From assembly GCA_944393005.1 (NCBI GenBank), contig CALXYO010000012.1:1-63488 (forward strand): a DNA stretch of 63,488 nucleotides. The letters run 5' to 3'. The notes beneath the pieces were generated by a model. It saw only the letters and a list, made by a program, of their open reading frames with translations. It did no database searches and was not told where the DNA came from. Of the stretch, positions 8,007-16,526 are shown piece by piece. Origin of the DNA: an uncultured Spirochaetales bacterium. Its GTDB lineage: Bacteria > Spirochaetota > Spirochaetia > Sphaerochaetales > Sphaerochaetaceae. A program made the translations under genes and the position numbers. The number at the start of each line of letters is the position of its first letter. The first letter of the stretch is position 1.

Positions 8007-8227
8007 ATATGATACTTTATTGATAGTGTTTACTATAATATAAATATTGATTTATAGATATATGATATGATAATCATATAGTAATTTAATTATATTAGTG
8101 TTCAAATGTATTATTTAACTATCACTATAATTCAATATTGATTCTTGATTTATTGTAATACATATGAGATTCTATTATTAGATAAGTAATTATATATTAC
8201 TTTTATTAAATAAAAAAGGAGCGGAAA

Positions 8228-9220
8228 ATGATTGCACCTCGATTGAGAAAAGGAGATGCCATAGGTGTATTTTCTCCCTCATCTCCTGCGACTGCTACAG
8301 CGGTGAAAAGGTATGAAAGAGGGAAGAATTATCTTATATCGAAAGGGTTTCGTCTGATTGAAGGGTCTCTATGCGGCAAGAGGGATTTCTACCGCAGCGG
8401 ATCAATTGCTGAGCGTGTCAGTGAACTTAATGATCTGATCCGTAATCCTGATGTCAGATGCATCATGTCTTCAATCGGCGGCATGAATTCAAATTCCCTG
8501 CTTCCTTATATAGATTACGATGCTCTGCGCAAGGATCCTAAAATAATTATCGGTTATTCCGATGTTACTGCTGTTCTCTTTGCAATATATGCACAAACTG
8601 GGCTTGTGACATACTATGGCCCGGCTGTCGTCTCATCATTCGGAGAGCTTCCGCCATATGTTGATGAGACATTCAACTATTTTGAATCCGTTGTGACAGA
8701 TAAAGAAGCGCTTCCTTATGTTCTGCCGACACCTGATATATGGACTGATGAGTTCATAGACTGGGATAGTCAAGACAGGTCTAAAAAAGGAACGGAAAAC
8801 AAGCTTGTCACTGTACACTGTGGAAAAGCAGAAGGTCGTCTCATTGCCGGGAATCTCAATACGATGGAAGGCTTCTGGGCAAGTGAATATTTTCCTGAGA
8901 TAAGGAAGGGCGATATCCTGCTTATTGAAGATTCTCTGAAAGATGCTGCAACAATAGAAAGAAGTTTTGCCATGCTTAAGCTGAATGGAGTTTTTGATCT
9001 GATCGGAGGACTGGTGCTTGGTAAGCATGAACAATTCGACGACAGAGGAAGCGATAGAAAACCGTATGAAATTCTTGAGGAAGTGATTGGAAATACTTCA
9101 ATTCCGGTACTTGCTGAATTTGACTGCTGTCATACTCATCCTATGCTTACTGTGCCAATCGGTTCCTATGTGTGCCTTGATGCAGACAGAAGACAATTGA
9201 CGATTCTGAATGAGGAATGA
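8228..9220 (+). CDS. S66-family peptidase (LD-carboxypeptidase/MccF-like)
   Basis: A 330-residue serine peptidase of family S66, which includes cytoplasmic LD-carboxypeptidase (murein tetrapeptide recycling) and MccF, which inactivates microcin C-type peptide-nucleotides. The nucleophile Ser lies in IIGYSDVTAV (near residue 110). The Glu of the triad is expected in GNLNTMEGFWAS or ILLIEDS, and the His in CCHTHPMLTVPIG near 300. The N-terminal LRKGDAIGVFSPSSP is typical. The length and the long insert between Ser and Glu resemble the MccF subgroup more than LdcA. A strong AAAAAGGAG (8213-8221) precedes the ATG. It is a single gene converging on the response regulator. Confidence 0.85.
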   Translation: MIAPRLRKGDAIGVFSPSSPATATAVKRYERGKNYLISKGFRLIEGSLCGKRDFYRSGSIAERVSELNDLIRNPDVRCIMSSIGGMNSNSLLPYIDYDALRKDPKIIIGYSDVTAVLFAIYAQTGLVTYYGPAVVSSFGELPPYVDETFNYFESVVTDKEALPYVLPTPDIWTDEFIDWDSQDRSKKGTENKLVTVHCGKAEGRLIAGNLNTMEGFWASEYFPEIRKGDILLIEDSLKDAATIERSFAMLKLNGVFDLIGGLVLGKHEQFDDRGSDRKPYEILEEVIGNTSIPVLAEFDCCHTHPMLTVPIGSYVCLDADRRQLTILNEE

Positions 9221-9225
9221 GAGTT

Positions 9226-10023
9226 TTACATCTGTTCTTTTTCTGTATTGGTTTTTTCGATTTGCTGTTCTGTTTTTGTCCTGTATTCATTCGGGGTCAT
9301 GCCGAAATATTTTTTGAATGCTGAATCAAAATACTTGGTAGATGAAAAACCGACTTCCTGTGCTATGTCACTCACTTTTCCGGCTTTATAACTTTCAAGA
9401 AGACGGATTGCAAGTTCCATTCTGAGACGTAGAATGTATTTTGTGTATGTTTCTCCCCTGTCGGATTTGAACTGTGTACTTAAATAGGAAGGCGAAACGC
9501 TGAGGGCAGAAGCAACATCATTCAGAGAAAGGGGGCGAGTATAATTTTCTTTGATATAGATTCTTGCCCGTTCAATCAGCAGGCTGGGGCTCTCGTCTTC
9601 CTGTTCCGTGATGTTTTCCTGGTATTCGCATTCGTGACGCGCTCCTATCTGATCAATCCGGAGGGAGAGTGTATCAAGCAAGCTGTTCATCGCATTTTCA
9701 TCAAGAGGTTTGAGAAGATAGTCAGTGACGCCTTTCCTCAGAGCCTCTCGTGCATACTTGAATTCATCATAGCCTGTCAGGATGACGACGAAGGTGTCAC
9801 ATATGTTCTCCTGAATGTAAGCTGCCAGTTCAAGCCCATTGCACCGGGGCATTTTTATGTCTGTTATGACAAGATCAAAATGATGCCGTCGCAGTATTTC
9901 TATTGCCTCAAGACCGTCTTTGGCACAGCCTCCGACCTGCCATGAATGATGTATGTGATTAAGATTGCTTCTCAGGTATTCCCTGATCAGAGGTTCGTCT
10001 TCTACGATAAGTGCACTCAACAT
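9226..10023 (-). CDS. Response regulator, REC plus AraC-type HTH (YesN-like)
   Basis: A 265-residue regulator. Residues 1-120 form a receiver domain with acidic residues near 9-10, phospho-acceptor Asp55 in LVITDIKMP and Lys105 in LLKPLD. Residues about 165-262 form an AraC-type double helix-turn-helix ending in SSTKYFDSAFKKYFGMTPNEYR. It overlaps the 3' end of its histidine kinase by 7 nt, so the two are translationally coupled. This REC-AraC layout is usual for YesM/YesN systems that control sugar ABC importers, and the pair is divergent from such an importer here. The target site is probably in the 11706-11848 divergent region. Confidence 0.92.
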   Translation of the reverse strand: MLSALIVEDEPLIREYLRSNLNHIHHSWQVGGCAKDGLEAIEILRRHHFDLVITDIKMPRCNGLELAAYIQENICDTFVVILTGYDEFKYAREALRKGVTDYLLKPLDENAMNSLLDTLSLRIDQIGARHECEYQENITEQEDESPSLLIERARIYIKENYTRPLSLNDVASALSVSPSYLSTQFKSDRGETYTKYILRLRMELAIRLLESYKAGKVSDIAQEVGFSSTKYFDSAFKKYFGMTPNEYRTKTEQQIEKTNTEKEQM

Positions 10024-11705
10024 TTCATGCTCCTGTGCGGCATTATGATTGTGACAATTGTTCCAAGCCCGTATTCTGCATCAATGCTTATTCCGTATTC
10101 AGGTCCGTAAATAAGCTTAAGCCTGTTGTTTATGTTTGAAAGTCCGACATTGCTGCTGTCATTGTTCTGAAGTTTCTTTCTTACTTCCTCTAGCTGTTTT
10201 GCGGACATTCCGTCACCATTGTCAGTGACTTCTATAACAAGGTTCTCTTTATCAACCGAGATATCGACACTCAGGATGATATCCTCGTTTTTGTTTTCAA
10301 ATGCATGGATGAAACAGTTTTCAACAACAGGCTGTATCGTCATTGCCGGAATCAGGCAGTCCATATCTGCATCTTCAGATGCCGTTATATCATACTGAAG
10401 CGTATCATGGCGTAACTGTTGCAGTTCTATATAGCATTTGCATATGTTGATCTCTTCATTAAGGCAAACAAATTTGTCGGCATTTATCATACCTCTGAGA
10501 ATTGTAGCAAGCTGTCCTACTGCCGTCACTGTCTCTTCATTTTTACCCATTTTTATCAAAAGGATTATTGTGTTAAGCGTATTGAAAAGAAAATGCGGTC
10601 GTATCTGATGATTCAGGGCATCAAACTGAGCCTGTTTCTGGAGAACTTCTGCCTTTGCGGCTTTCATTATAAGTTGTTTTTCCTTTTGACTCAGTGCTGC
10701 CATATGGTCAAGCATTTGATTGAATGTATGATTCATCTGACTTATTTCCGGTGTCAGATCTTCAATTTCAGGAATCCTGAGTGCTATTTCTCCGTTGCTG
10801 ACCCGTTCCATGATCTCAATTGTCCTGTAAAGTGGACCAAGAATTTTCCTTATGCGCCAGGATGAAACAAGTGTTCCGAATATCAGTATTGCAACTGCAA
10901 TGATTATGTTTATGAGCAGATTGAGCCTTGCCGTCTGTATTACTGGATGAGTGGATATCCTAAAACACAGAGTCCATCCCATTAGCGGAATTTCCTTTTC
11001 ACTGGTAAGTATTTCAGAGTTTGCAACATCATCGGCAAGTGTTGACTTTCTGTACAGAATACCGCCTTCTGAGTCCCTTATATCTATTGATGCGGAATCG
11101 TCAAGCGTTATCCTGTCGAAGATATCCTGTATACCTGAAAAATTGGCATCCACTTTTATCACGCCGATCACTTTGTTAGGATCGTCAATACTCCGCAGTC
11201 TGTGTATCGTCGAAAACATTCTGTTTCCGTTTCCAGGCAGAAATATATATCCATCGTCTTCTAGAGCCTGTTTATACCACCATTTATCTTTGTAATCAGA
11301 TGGAATGGCGGTACCGTACGAACGTGAAACACCGAAAACCTCATCAGAAAGTATGTGAACTGAAATAACATCGCTTCTGGGAATTGTCATTACCTGTTCA
11401 AGGTATCCCTCTATAAGTCTTTTCCGGGCAAGAAAGTCCTGTGCATTTTCTCCCGGAGTTTCAATTGCCCTCATCACCTGGACATCATAATATGGACTCA
11501 GACACAGCCGTGTTATCTCCTGCAGATAACTGTTTATATTCAGTGCTGCCTGATCAGCGATCTGTCCTATGTATTTTCCGGTCTGCTGAAAGTAGATCCT
11601 GACAAAACTTACATAATTGGCAACAGACGCCACGACTCCAACGAGAAAAAGCAACAATACTATGTAAATAATCATTCTCTGCAGAATGTTTTTCCGGCTT
11701 TTCAT
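10017..11705 (-). CDS. YesM-family sensor histidine kinase
   Basis: A 562-residue membrane kinase. An N-terminal membrane segment (ILQRMIIYIVLLLFLVGVVA) is followed by an extracytoplasmic dCache-like domain of about 230 residues, a second membrane segment (LLINIIIAVAILIFGTLV), a HAMP linker, the His_kinase box LNHQIRPHFLFNTLNTI with phospho-acceptor His, and a HATPase_c domain (VVENCFIHAF, VTDNGDGM, GLSNINNRL). The start at 11705 gives a normal short cytoplasmic tail; the ORF could extend 32 codons to 11801 but without a Shine-Dalgarno. The external domain probably senses a sugar or a sugar-loaded binding protein linked to the divergent importer. Confidence 0.9.
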   Translation of the reverse strand: MKSRKNILQRMIIYIVLLLFLVGVVASVANYVSFVRIYFQQTGKYIGQIADQAALNINSYLQEITRLCLSPYYDVQVMRAIETPGENAQDFLARKRLIEGYLEQVMTIPRSDVISVHILSDEVFGVSRSYGTAIPSDYKDKWWYKQALEDDGYIFLPGNGNRMFSTIHRLRSIDDPNKVIGVIKVDANFSGIQDIFDRITLDDSASIDIRDSEGGILYRKSTLADDVANSEILTSEKEIPLMGWTLCFRISTHPVIQTARLNLLINIIIAVAILIFGTLVSSWRIRKILGPLYRTIEIMERVSNGEIALRIPEIEDLTPEISQMNHTFNQMLDHMAALSQKEKQLIMKAAKAEVLQKQAQFDALNHQIRPHFLFNTLNTIILLIKMGKNEETVTAVGQLATILRGMINADKFVCLNEEINICKCYIELQQLRHDTLQYDITASEDADMDCLIPAMTIQPVVENCFIHAFENKNEDIILSVDISVDKENLVIEVTDNGDGMSAKQLEEVRKKLQNNDSSNVGLSNINNRLKLIYGPEYGISIDAEYGLGTIVTIIMPHRSMKC

Positions 11706-11765
11706 TATCTTCTGATTATAATCCTGCTTCAGCGTATTGCAAATGCAATCGGTGTGCAGTGCAGA

Positions 11766-11799
11766 AATTTGGAATTCATCCAATGAATTTTGGAATTTC
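11766..11799. promoter_or_regulatory. Candidate operator in the divergent region
   Basis: AATTCAT (11773-11779) and ATGAATT (11783-11789) form a perfect inverted repeat with a 3-nt centre. It is flanked by the near-direct repeats AATTTGGAATT and AATTTTGGAATTT. The site lies between the kinase and the binding-protein gene, where the response regulator should bind. No footprint or second copy confirms it. Confidence 0.35.
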
Positions 11800-11848
11800 A
11801 TAGACGGAAAAGACAGCTTAGACTGAAAACAAGAAAAAGGAGAACACT

Positions 11849-13132
11849 ATGAAAAAAACAATCGCTACAGTACTTATGCTCCTCATTGCCATTGCAGGAG
11901 CTTTTGCTCATGGCGCCAGTGAAAAATCCGGTGCTTCCGGCAAAGATGTTGATCTTACCTTTTTTACCGGAAAGGTGGAGACGATCAATGTTATAGATGA
12001 AATAATGGCAGATTACAATGCGCTGGGAAAAGGGATTACTGTCGAACAGGAATATCAGAATGATGCAAGCAACATCATAAAAATCAAATTTGCTTCGGGA
12101 GAAGTGCCTGACATTATGACAACCTACGAACAGGAATATGTTGAGCAGGGGCAGTATCTTGATCTGTCTTCTATGGATCAGTGGTGGGACAGGCTTCTTT
12201 CTTCAATGCGTGACAGCTGCACTGATGTAAACAGCGGAAAACAGTACCGGATCTGCACAAACATGACGATGGCTGGATTTTTCTATAACAAGGAGATTTT
12301 TGACTCTCTCGGACTTGAAGTCGCTGACACATGGGATGAATTTGTACGTAATCTTGAAATCATTAAGGAAAACTATCCGGATATCGATCCATGGTTCATA
12401 TTCGGCAGTGAGGCATGGTCGCTCGGGCATCTTATTGAGTTCATACCGCATGGATATCTGAAAGCAAAATACGGAGCAATGGAAACGAAGAAAGCAATGC
12501 TTGCAAACAATAAGGAAATTCTCGACTTTGCAGATCCTGAGGGTGCAATGGCGACATTTGCGGCAGGTCTGCTTGAGGTACAGGAAAAAGGCCTGATAAA
12601 TTCCGATGTCCTTACAGCAACAAGTGACAACTGTATTGAGGCTTTTGTCCGTGGTGAGACTGCAATGTTCAGTAATGGAATGTGGTGTCTTTCCAGTATT
12701 CTGGAAAAAGATCCAGCCATGGCTGACAAGATAGGATTTGCTCCTTATCCTGCAATGATGGAAGATGGTGTTCCCATGGTACTGGTGGCAGAGGATTCCG
12801 GATACAGCATCAGTGCTTCATCTGACCACCAGGAAGAAGCTGTTGATTTCCTCAATTTCCTTTTTTCCGCGGAAAACCAGAAAAAGTACAGCGAGGCTCT
12901 GAAATCACCATCCGCATTCACCGATGTAGATGCATCATGGGCTCCTCAGTCCGTAGTTGACGGTGTAAACGCAGCAGTTGAAGCGGCTGCCAATATCGGC
13001 TACACGAATGAAAAGCCTGCAGGATTCACAGGTGATGATGCAGGACGCATGGTTCAGGACCTTCTTGCAGGACGTTACAGTGCCGAGGAATTTGCATCTG
13101 CATATGAAAAGGCATGGGATGCTGGATTCTGA
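11849..13132 (+). CDS. ABC sugar-binding lipoprotein/periplasmic protein
   Basis: A 427-residue extracellular solute-binding protein of family 1. It begins with a signal peptide (MKKTIATVLMLLIAIAGAFA, cleavage expected near AFA-HG); no lipobox Cys is present, so it should be periplasmic rather than lipid-anchored. The mature part starts with DLTFFTGKVETINVIDEIM and contains WDEFVRNLEII and GETAMFSNGMWCLSSI, typical of this oligosaccharide-binding family. A strong AAAAAGGAGAA precedes the ATG. It is the first gene of the importer/glycosidase operon and the likely receptor for an isomalto- or other alpha-glucan oligosaccharide, judged from the GH66 gene downstream. No ATPase gene is in the operon, so a shared MsmK-like ATPase elsewhere is expected. 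Confidence 0.92.
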   Translation: MKKTIATVLMLLIAIAGAFAHGASEKSGASGKDVDLTFFTGKVETINVIDEIMADYNALGKGITVEQEYQNDASNIIKIKFASGEVPDIMTTYEQEYVEQGQYLDLSSMDQWWDRLLSSMRDSCTDVNSGKQYRICTNMTMAGFFYNKEIFDSLGLEVADTWDEFVRNLEIIKENYPDIDPWFIFGSEAWSLGHLIEFIPHGYLKAKYGAMETKKAMLANNKEILDFADPEGAMATFAAGLLEVQEKGLINSDVLTATSDNCIEAFVRGETAMFSNGMWCLSSILEKDPAMADKIGFAPYPAMMEDGVPMVLVAEDSGYSISASSDHQEEAVDFLNFLFSAENQKKYSEALKSPSAFTDVDASWAPQSVVDGVNAAVEAAANIGYTNEKPAGFTGDDAGRMVQDLLAGRYSAEEFASAYEKAWDAGF

Positions 13133-13149
13133 TAACAGCTAGAACGTCA

Positions 13150-13178
13150 GTCAGGGGCCATCGTCAGGTGGCCCTGAC
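13150..13178 (+). promoter_or_regulatory. Intra-operon stem-loop after the binding-protein gene
   Basis: GTCAGGG (13150-13156) pairs with CCCTGAC (13172-13178), extended by CCA/TGG across a one-base bulge. Only four T follow. Placed between the binding-protein gene and the permeases, it probably protects the upstream mRNA or partly terminates it, raising binding-protein output over permease output. Confidence 0.65.
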
Positions 13179-13195
13179 TTTTGAGGAAGCCTGAT

Positions 13196-14053
13196 ATGAA
13201 ACAGAAAGATTATACGCAATACCTTTCACTGCCGGCTTTATGCCTTTACACTGTCTTTTTTGTCTATCCTCTCATTAAAGGAATCGGAATGAGTTTTACA
13301 AACTGGAACGGAATGGGGCAGGCTTCTTTCGTCGGCATGGAGAACTATATTGATTTCTTTTCGGACATGCGTGCGATGAATGATATCAGAACAACACTTA
13401 TATTTGCCATAGGCAGTGCTGTGCTACTGAATCTGACAGGTCTTGTGTATGCACTTCTGATGGACCGTCAGTTTCACGGACGCAGTCTTGTACGTGTCAT
13501 AATTTATCTGCCGGCAATAATCAGTCCTCTTATCATGGGATACATCTGGTACTTTCTACTTCAGCCGGAAAGAGGCTTTCTCTATCATGCCTTAATGCAA
13601 CTGGCTCTTCCCGATATTCTTGGCAACTGGGTACTTTCTTATCCGAAAAGCCTTGCTGTCCTGATTTTCGTGAATGTATGGCAGTTTGCAGGAATGACAA
13701 TGATAATCTACCTTGCAGGACTTCAGTCGATTCCTTCAGACCTGATAGAAGCGGCACGCATAGATGGGGCTGACAGGATTCAGATTTTCTTCCGTGTGAA
13801 AATTCCTCTTCTGATTCCTGCAATCCGGATAAATGTTGTGACAAATATAATCGGCTCCCTTTCCGTTTTTGACATAATAATGTCTCTTACCCAGGGCGGG
13901 CCAGGATATTCAACGGAAAGTCTGAGCATCTATATCATGCGCATGTGCTATGGAAACAGGACCGGTTATTCAACTGCTGTTGCCATGATTCTTTTTGTGA
14001 TCATCCTCATACCTGTCCTGATTTCACTCAGGATCACGAGATCAAGAGATTGA
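13196..14053 (+). CDS. ABC sugar transporter permease (MalF type)
   Basis: A 285-residue inner-membrane permease with about six membrane segments. The cytoplasmic EAA loop reads EAARIDGADRIQIFFRVKIPLL near residue 195, the contact for the ATPase. It starts PALCLYTVFFVYPLIKGIGMSFTNW, typical of the MalF/UgpA group. ATG 13196 lies 7 nt after GAGGAA; the TTG at 13181 overlaps that ribosome site and is rejected. It pairs with the next gene to form the channel heterodimer for the sugar importer. Confidence 0.93.
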   Translation: MKQKDYTQYLSLPALCLYTVFFVYPLIKGIGMSFTNWNGMGQASFVGMENYIDFFSDMRAMNDIRTTLIFAIGSAVLLNLTGLVYALLMDRQFHGRSLVRVIIYLPAIISPLIMGYIWYFLLQPERGFLYHALMQLALPDILGNWVLSYPKSLAVLIFVNVWQFAGMTMIIYLAGLQSIPSDLIEAARIDGADRIQIFFRVKIPLLIPAIRINVVTNIIGSLSVFDIIMSLTQGGPGYSTESLSIYIMRMCYGNRTGYSTAVAMILFVIILIPVLISLRITRSRD

Positions 14054-14065
14054 AAGAGGTTCATT

Positions 14066-14905
14066 ATGATAATGTCAAAAACAGACAGATGTCTCAATGT
14101 CATGAGAATCATTGCCGTCATTTTAATAAGCGTGATGTGCCTTACACCGTTTTACGTGCTGCTTGTTCTAGCCCTGAACTCTCCGCAGAGGATTTTCTAT
14201 GAAGGAAACATGTTCATTCCGGATTTCTGCTTCGGAAACTTTTCTGATGCCTGGAATGAATCGCGCATAGGACAGGCCATGATAAACTCTGCGGCAATTA
14301 CGGCCGGAACGCTTGTTCTGACAATAATACTCGGAGGACTTGCCGGTTATGCAATCTCACGTAAAAGGACAAAATACAACAGTTTCGTTTTCGCTTTGAT
14401 GCTTTCATGCATGATGATTCCCGGAATCATCAACACAGTACCGCTGTATACGCTTATGAGGAAGATACACGCAGTGAACACTCTTACAGGAATGATTCTG
14501 GTATGTTCCACTCTGGCCATGCCGTCTGCAGTGTTCATCTACACGACTTTCATCACGGCAATACCGAAGGAACTGGATGAAGCTGCCGTCCTGGACGGAT
14601 GTACCGGCTTTTCCGTTTTCTGGAAAATAATATTTCCGGTTATAAAGCCGGCAACTGCATCGTTTGTCATACTCAACGGATTCGGAATATGGAACAATTA
14701 TTCCCAGTCGGTATTTTTCCTGCAGTCACGTGCCAAGCAGAATATTCCTCAGGCATTGTCTATCTTTTTTCAGCAGTTTGGCGGTGCCGACTGGAATCTG
14801 ATGGCGGCGACAGCAACGATAGCCATCGTGCCGGTTATGGTTATTTTTCTCGTCTTCCAGAAACAGTTCATAAACGGACTGTCCAACGGTGCGGTAAAGG
14901 GGTGA
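14066..14905 (+). CDS. ABC sugar transporter permease (MalG type)
   Basis: A 279-residue inner-membrane permease of the MalG/UgpE group with six predicted membrane segments. The EAA loop reads EAAVLDGCTGFSVFWKIIFPVI (near residue 175) and the C-terminus ends FLVFQKQFINGLSNGAVKG, the usual MalG-type ending. It begins 12 bp after the first permease and is followed after 4 bp by the GH66 gene, so import and hydrolysis are co-expressed. Confidence 0.93.
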   Translation: MIMSKTDRCLNVMRIIAVILISVMCLTPFYVLLVLALNSPQRIFYEGNMFIPDFCFGNFSDAWNESRIGQAMINSAAITAGTLVLTIILGGLAGYAISRKRTKYNSFVFALMLSCMMIPGIINTVPLYTLMRKIHAVNTLTGMILVCSTLAMPSAVFIYTTFITAIPKELDEAAVLDGCTGFSVFWKIIFPVIKPATASFVILNGFGIWNNYSQSVFFLQSRAKQNIPQALSIFFQQFGGADWNLMAATATIAIVPVMVIFLVFQKQFINGLSNGAVKG

Positions 14906-14909
14906 TTTT

Positions 14910-16526
14910 ATGTGGGATATTTTTCCTGAAAAAGCTTATTTTGATCTGCATTCCGATATTTCCCTCACACTCATTTGTGAAAATGACTGCCGTACAGACA
15001 TATGTGTCTTCAAGTACGGCGATATTGTAAGAAAATTCTCTTTTATTGCATCTGCAGGACGCTCTTCCTTTTCTTTTGATGCAGAAAAGCTTGAGCGGGG
15101 AGGTTATTTCGTTCAGGCTTCATTCTTCCGGAAAAAACAGGAAACAGTAAGACAGAGCGCATTCGTTGTCGGTAAGAATGACATGGTGATGCGATATGGA
15201 TTTTCCTGTGAGTTCACTGCAGAAAGAGAGAATATCAGTGAGGAAATTGACGGCTTTCTGCGCATGCACATAGATGCAATACAGTTCTATGACTGGGCTT
15301 TCCGTCATGATGACCTCATTCCTACATCTGACATCTATTCAGACCTGATGGGCAAGCAGAATTGTCTCTCGACTGTTTCTTTTCTGATCACTCATGCTCA
15401 CAGGCACGGCCTGAAATCTTTGGGATACGGTGCAGTATATGCATCAGGCAGCCAGTACTTTTCCGCTCATGAAGACGAAGGTCTGTATGACGGACTGGGC
15501 CGTCCAATCACGTTTATAGATATTTTTCACATCATGAATATTTCCAGAGGCTGTACGTGGCGGAATCATATAATAAAGGAATTCTCAAAAGCTGTCGCTG
15601 AGGCGGGCTTTGACGGTATCCACATGGATACATATGGGTGGCCGAAGTCAGCTTTTGACAAATGGGGAAAACGTGTCAATCTTGAAACTGAGTTTCCATC
15701 TTTGATAGATGAGTGTCATGAATTCATCAGCATGGAATGTGGGAAAGAGCCGCTACTCGTCTTCAACAATGTCGGAGCCTGGCCTGTTGAAGAGACAATG
15801 AAAAGCTACACAGATGCCGTATATTGTGAAATATGGCCGCCGATGACAAGATATTCACATCTCTCATGTCTGATGAATAAATGCAGTCATGGCGGGAAAC
15901 CTGTCATTCTGGCCTGTTATCCTCAGGCTTTCCGCACAGACAGCCCTGAAAGGGCACTTGAAGGAGAGCTTCTGCTTTCATTTGTGATCGCAATGCACGG
16001 TGCAAGTCAGCTTTTTTACGGCAGTATCCATCGTATTCTCACACAAGGCTATTATCCGGACAACAGCATTCTTGAAGAGTGGCAGGAGAGAGAAATCAGA
16101 CGGTATCAGGATTTTTTCGTACGTTTTCAGGATATCATGTATGACCGTAACATGACTGACGTCAGCCTGACACATCAGGATTGGGATAATCCTGAGTATA
16201 AATTCAGTATACCTTCAAGCGCATCAGGTGAAGGCGGCAAGGTATGGTGTCATATAAGGGAAAGCATGAACAGGAAGGCCATTTATTTTGTCAACCTCCT
16301 GAATAATGATGATTTGTGGAATGAAGGCAAGAGCAGGCCGGATTGCGTTTCCTTTTCAGCTGAAGTGCTTGTGCTGAAAAAAGCTGAGCGCATATGGCTT
16401 GCATCTCCGGAAAGCGGAGTATCGAATGTGAATTATACCCTGAAAGAAACCGATAAGGGACTGGTCCTGCACTGTGATATCAGCCTTGACAGGGTCGCAA
16501 TGTTGTATATAGAGGAGGAAAAATGA
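14910..16526 (+). CDS. GH66-family dextranase-like glycosidase, no signal peptide
   Basis: A 538-residue enzyme of glycoside hydrolase family 66 (endo-dextranases and cycloisomaltooligosaccharide glucanotransferases, acting on alpha-1,6-glucan). An N-terminal beta-sandwich (about 1-100) precedes the barrel, which contains IDAIQFYDWAFRHDDLIPT. AGFDGIHMDTYGWP carries the likely nucleophile Asp240 and AVYCEIWPP the likely acid/base Glu307; their spacing agrees with characterised family members. There is no signal peptide or anchor, so it should act in the cytoplasm on imported oligosaccharides, unlike the secreted dextranases. It sits 4 bp after the permease gene, with GGGGTG as ribosome site, and overlaps the next gene by 4 bp. 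Exact substrate and hydrolase versus transferase activity cannot be decided. Confidence 0.82.
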   Translation: MWDIFPEKAYFDLHSDISLTLICENDCRTDICVFKYGDIVRKFSFIASAGRSSFSFDAEKLERGGYFVQASFFRKKQETVRQSAFVVGKNDMVMRYGFSCEFTAERENISEEIDGFLRMHIDAIQFYDWAFRHDDLIPTSDIYSDLMGKQNCLSTVSFLITHAHRHGLKSLGYGAVYASGSQYFSAHEDEGLYDGLGRPITFIDIFHIMNISRGCTWRNHIIKEFSKAVAEAGFDGIHMDTYGWPKSAFDKWGKRVNLETEFPSLIDECHEFISMECGKEPLLVFNNVGAWPVEETMKSYTDAVYCEIWPPMTRYSHLSCLMNKCSHGGKPVILACYPQAFRTDSPERALEGELLLSFVIAMHGASQLFYGSIHRILTQGYYPDNSILEEWQEREIRRYQDFFVRFQDIMYDRNMTDVSLTHQDWDNPEYKFSIPSSASGEGGKVWCHIRESMNRKAIYFVNLLNNDDLWNEGKSRPDCVSFSAEVLVLKKAERIWLASPESGVSNVNYTLKETDKGLVLHCDISLDRVAMLYIEEEK

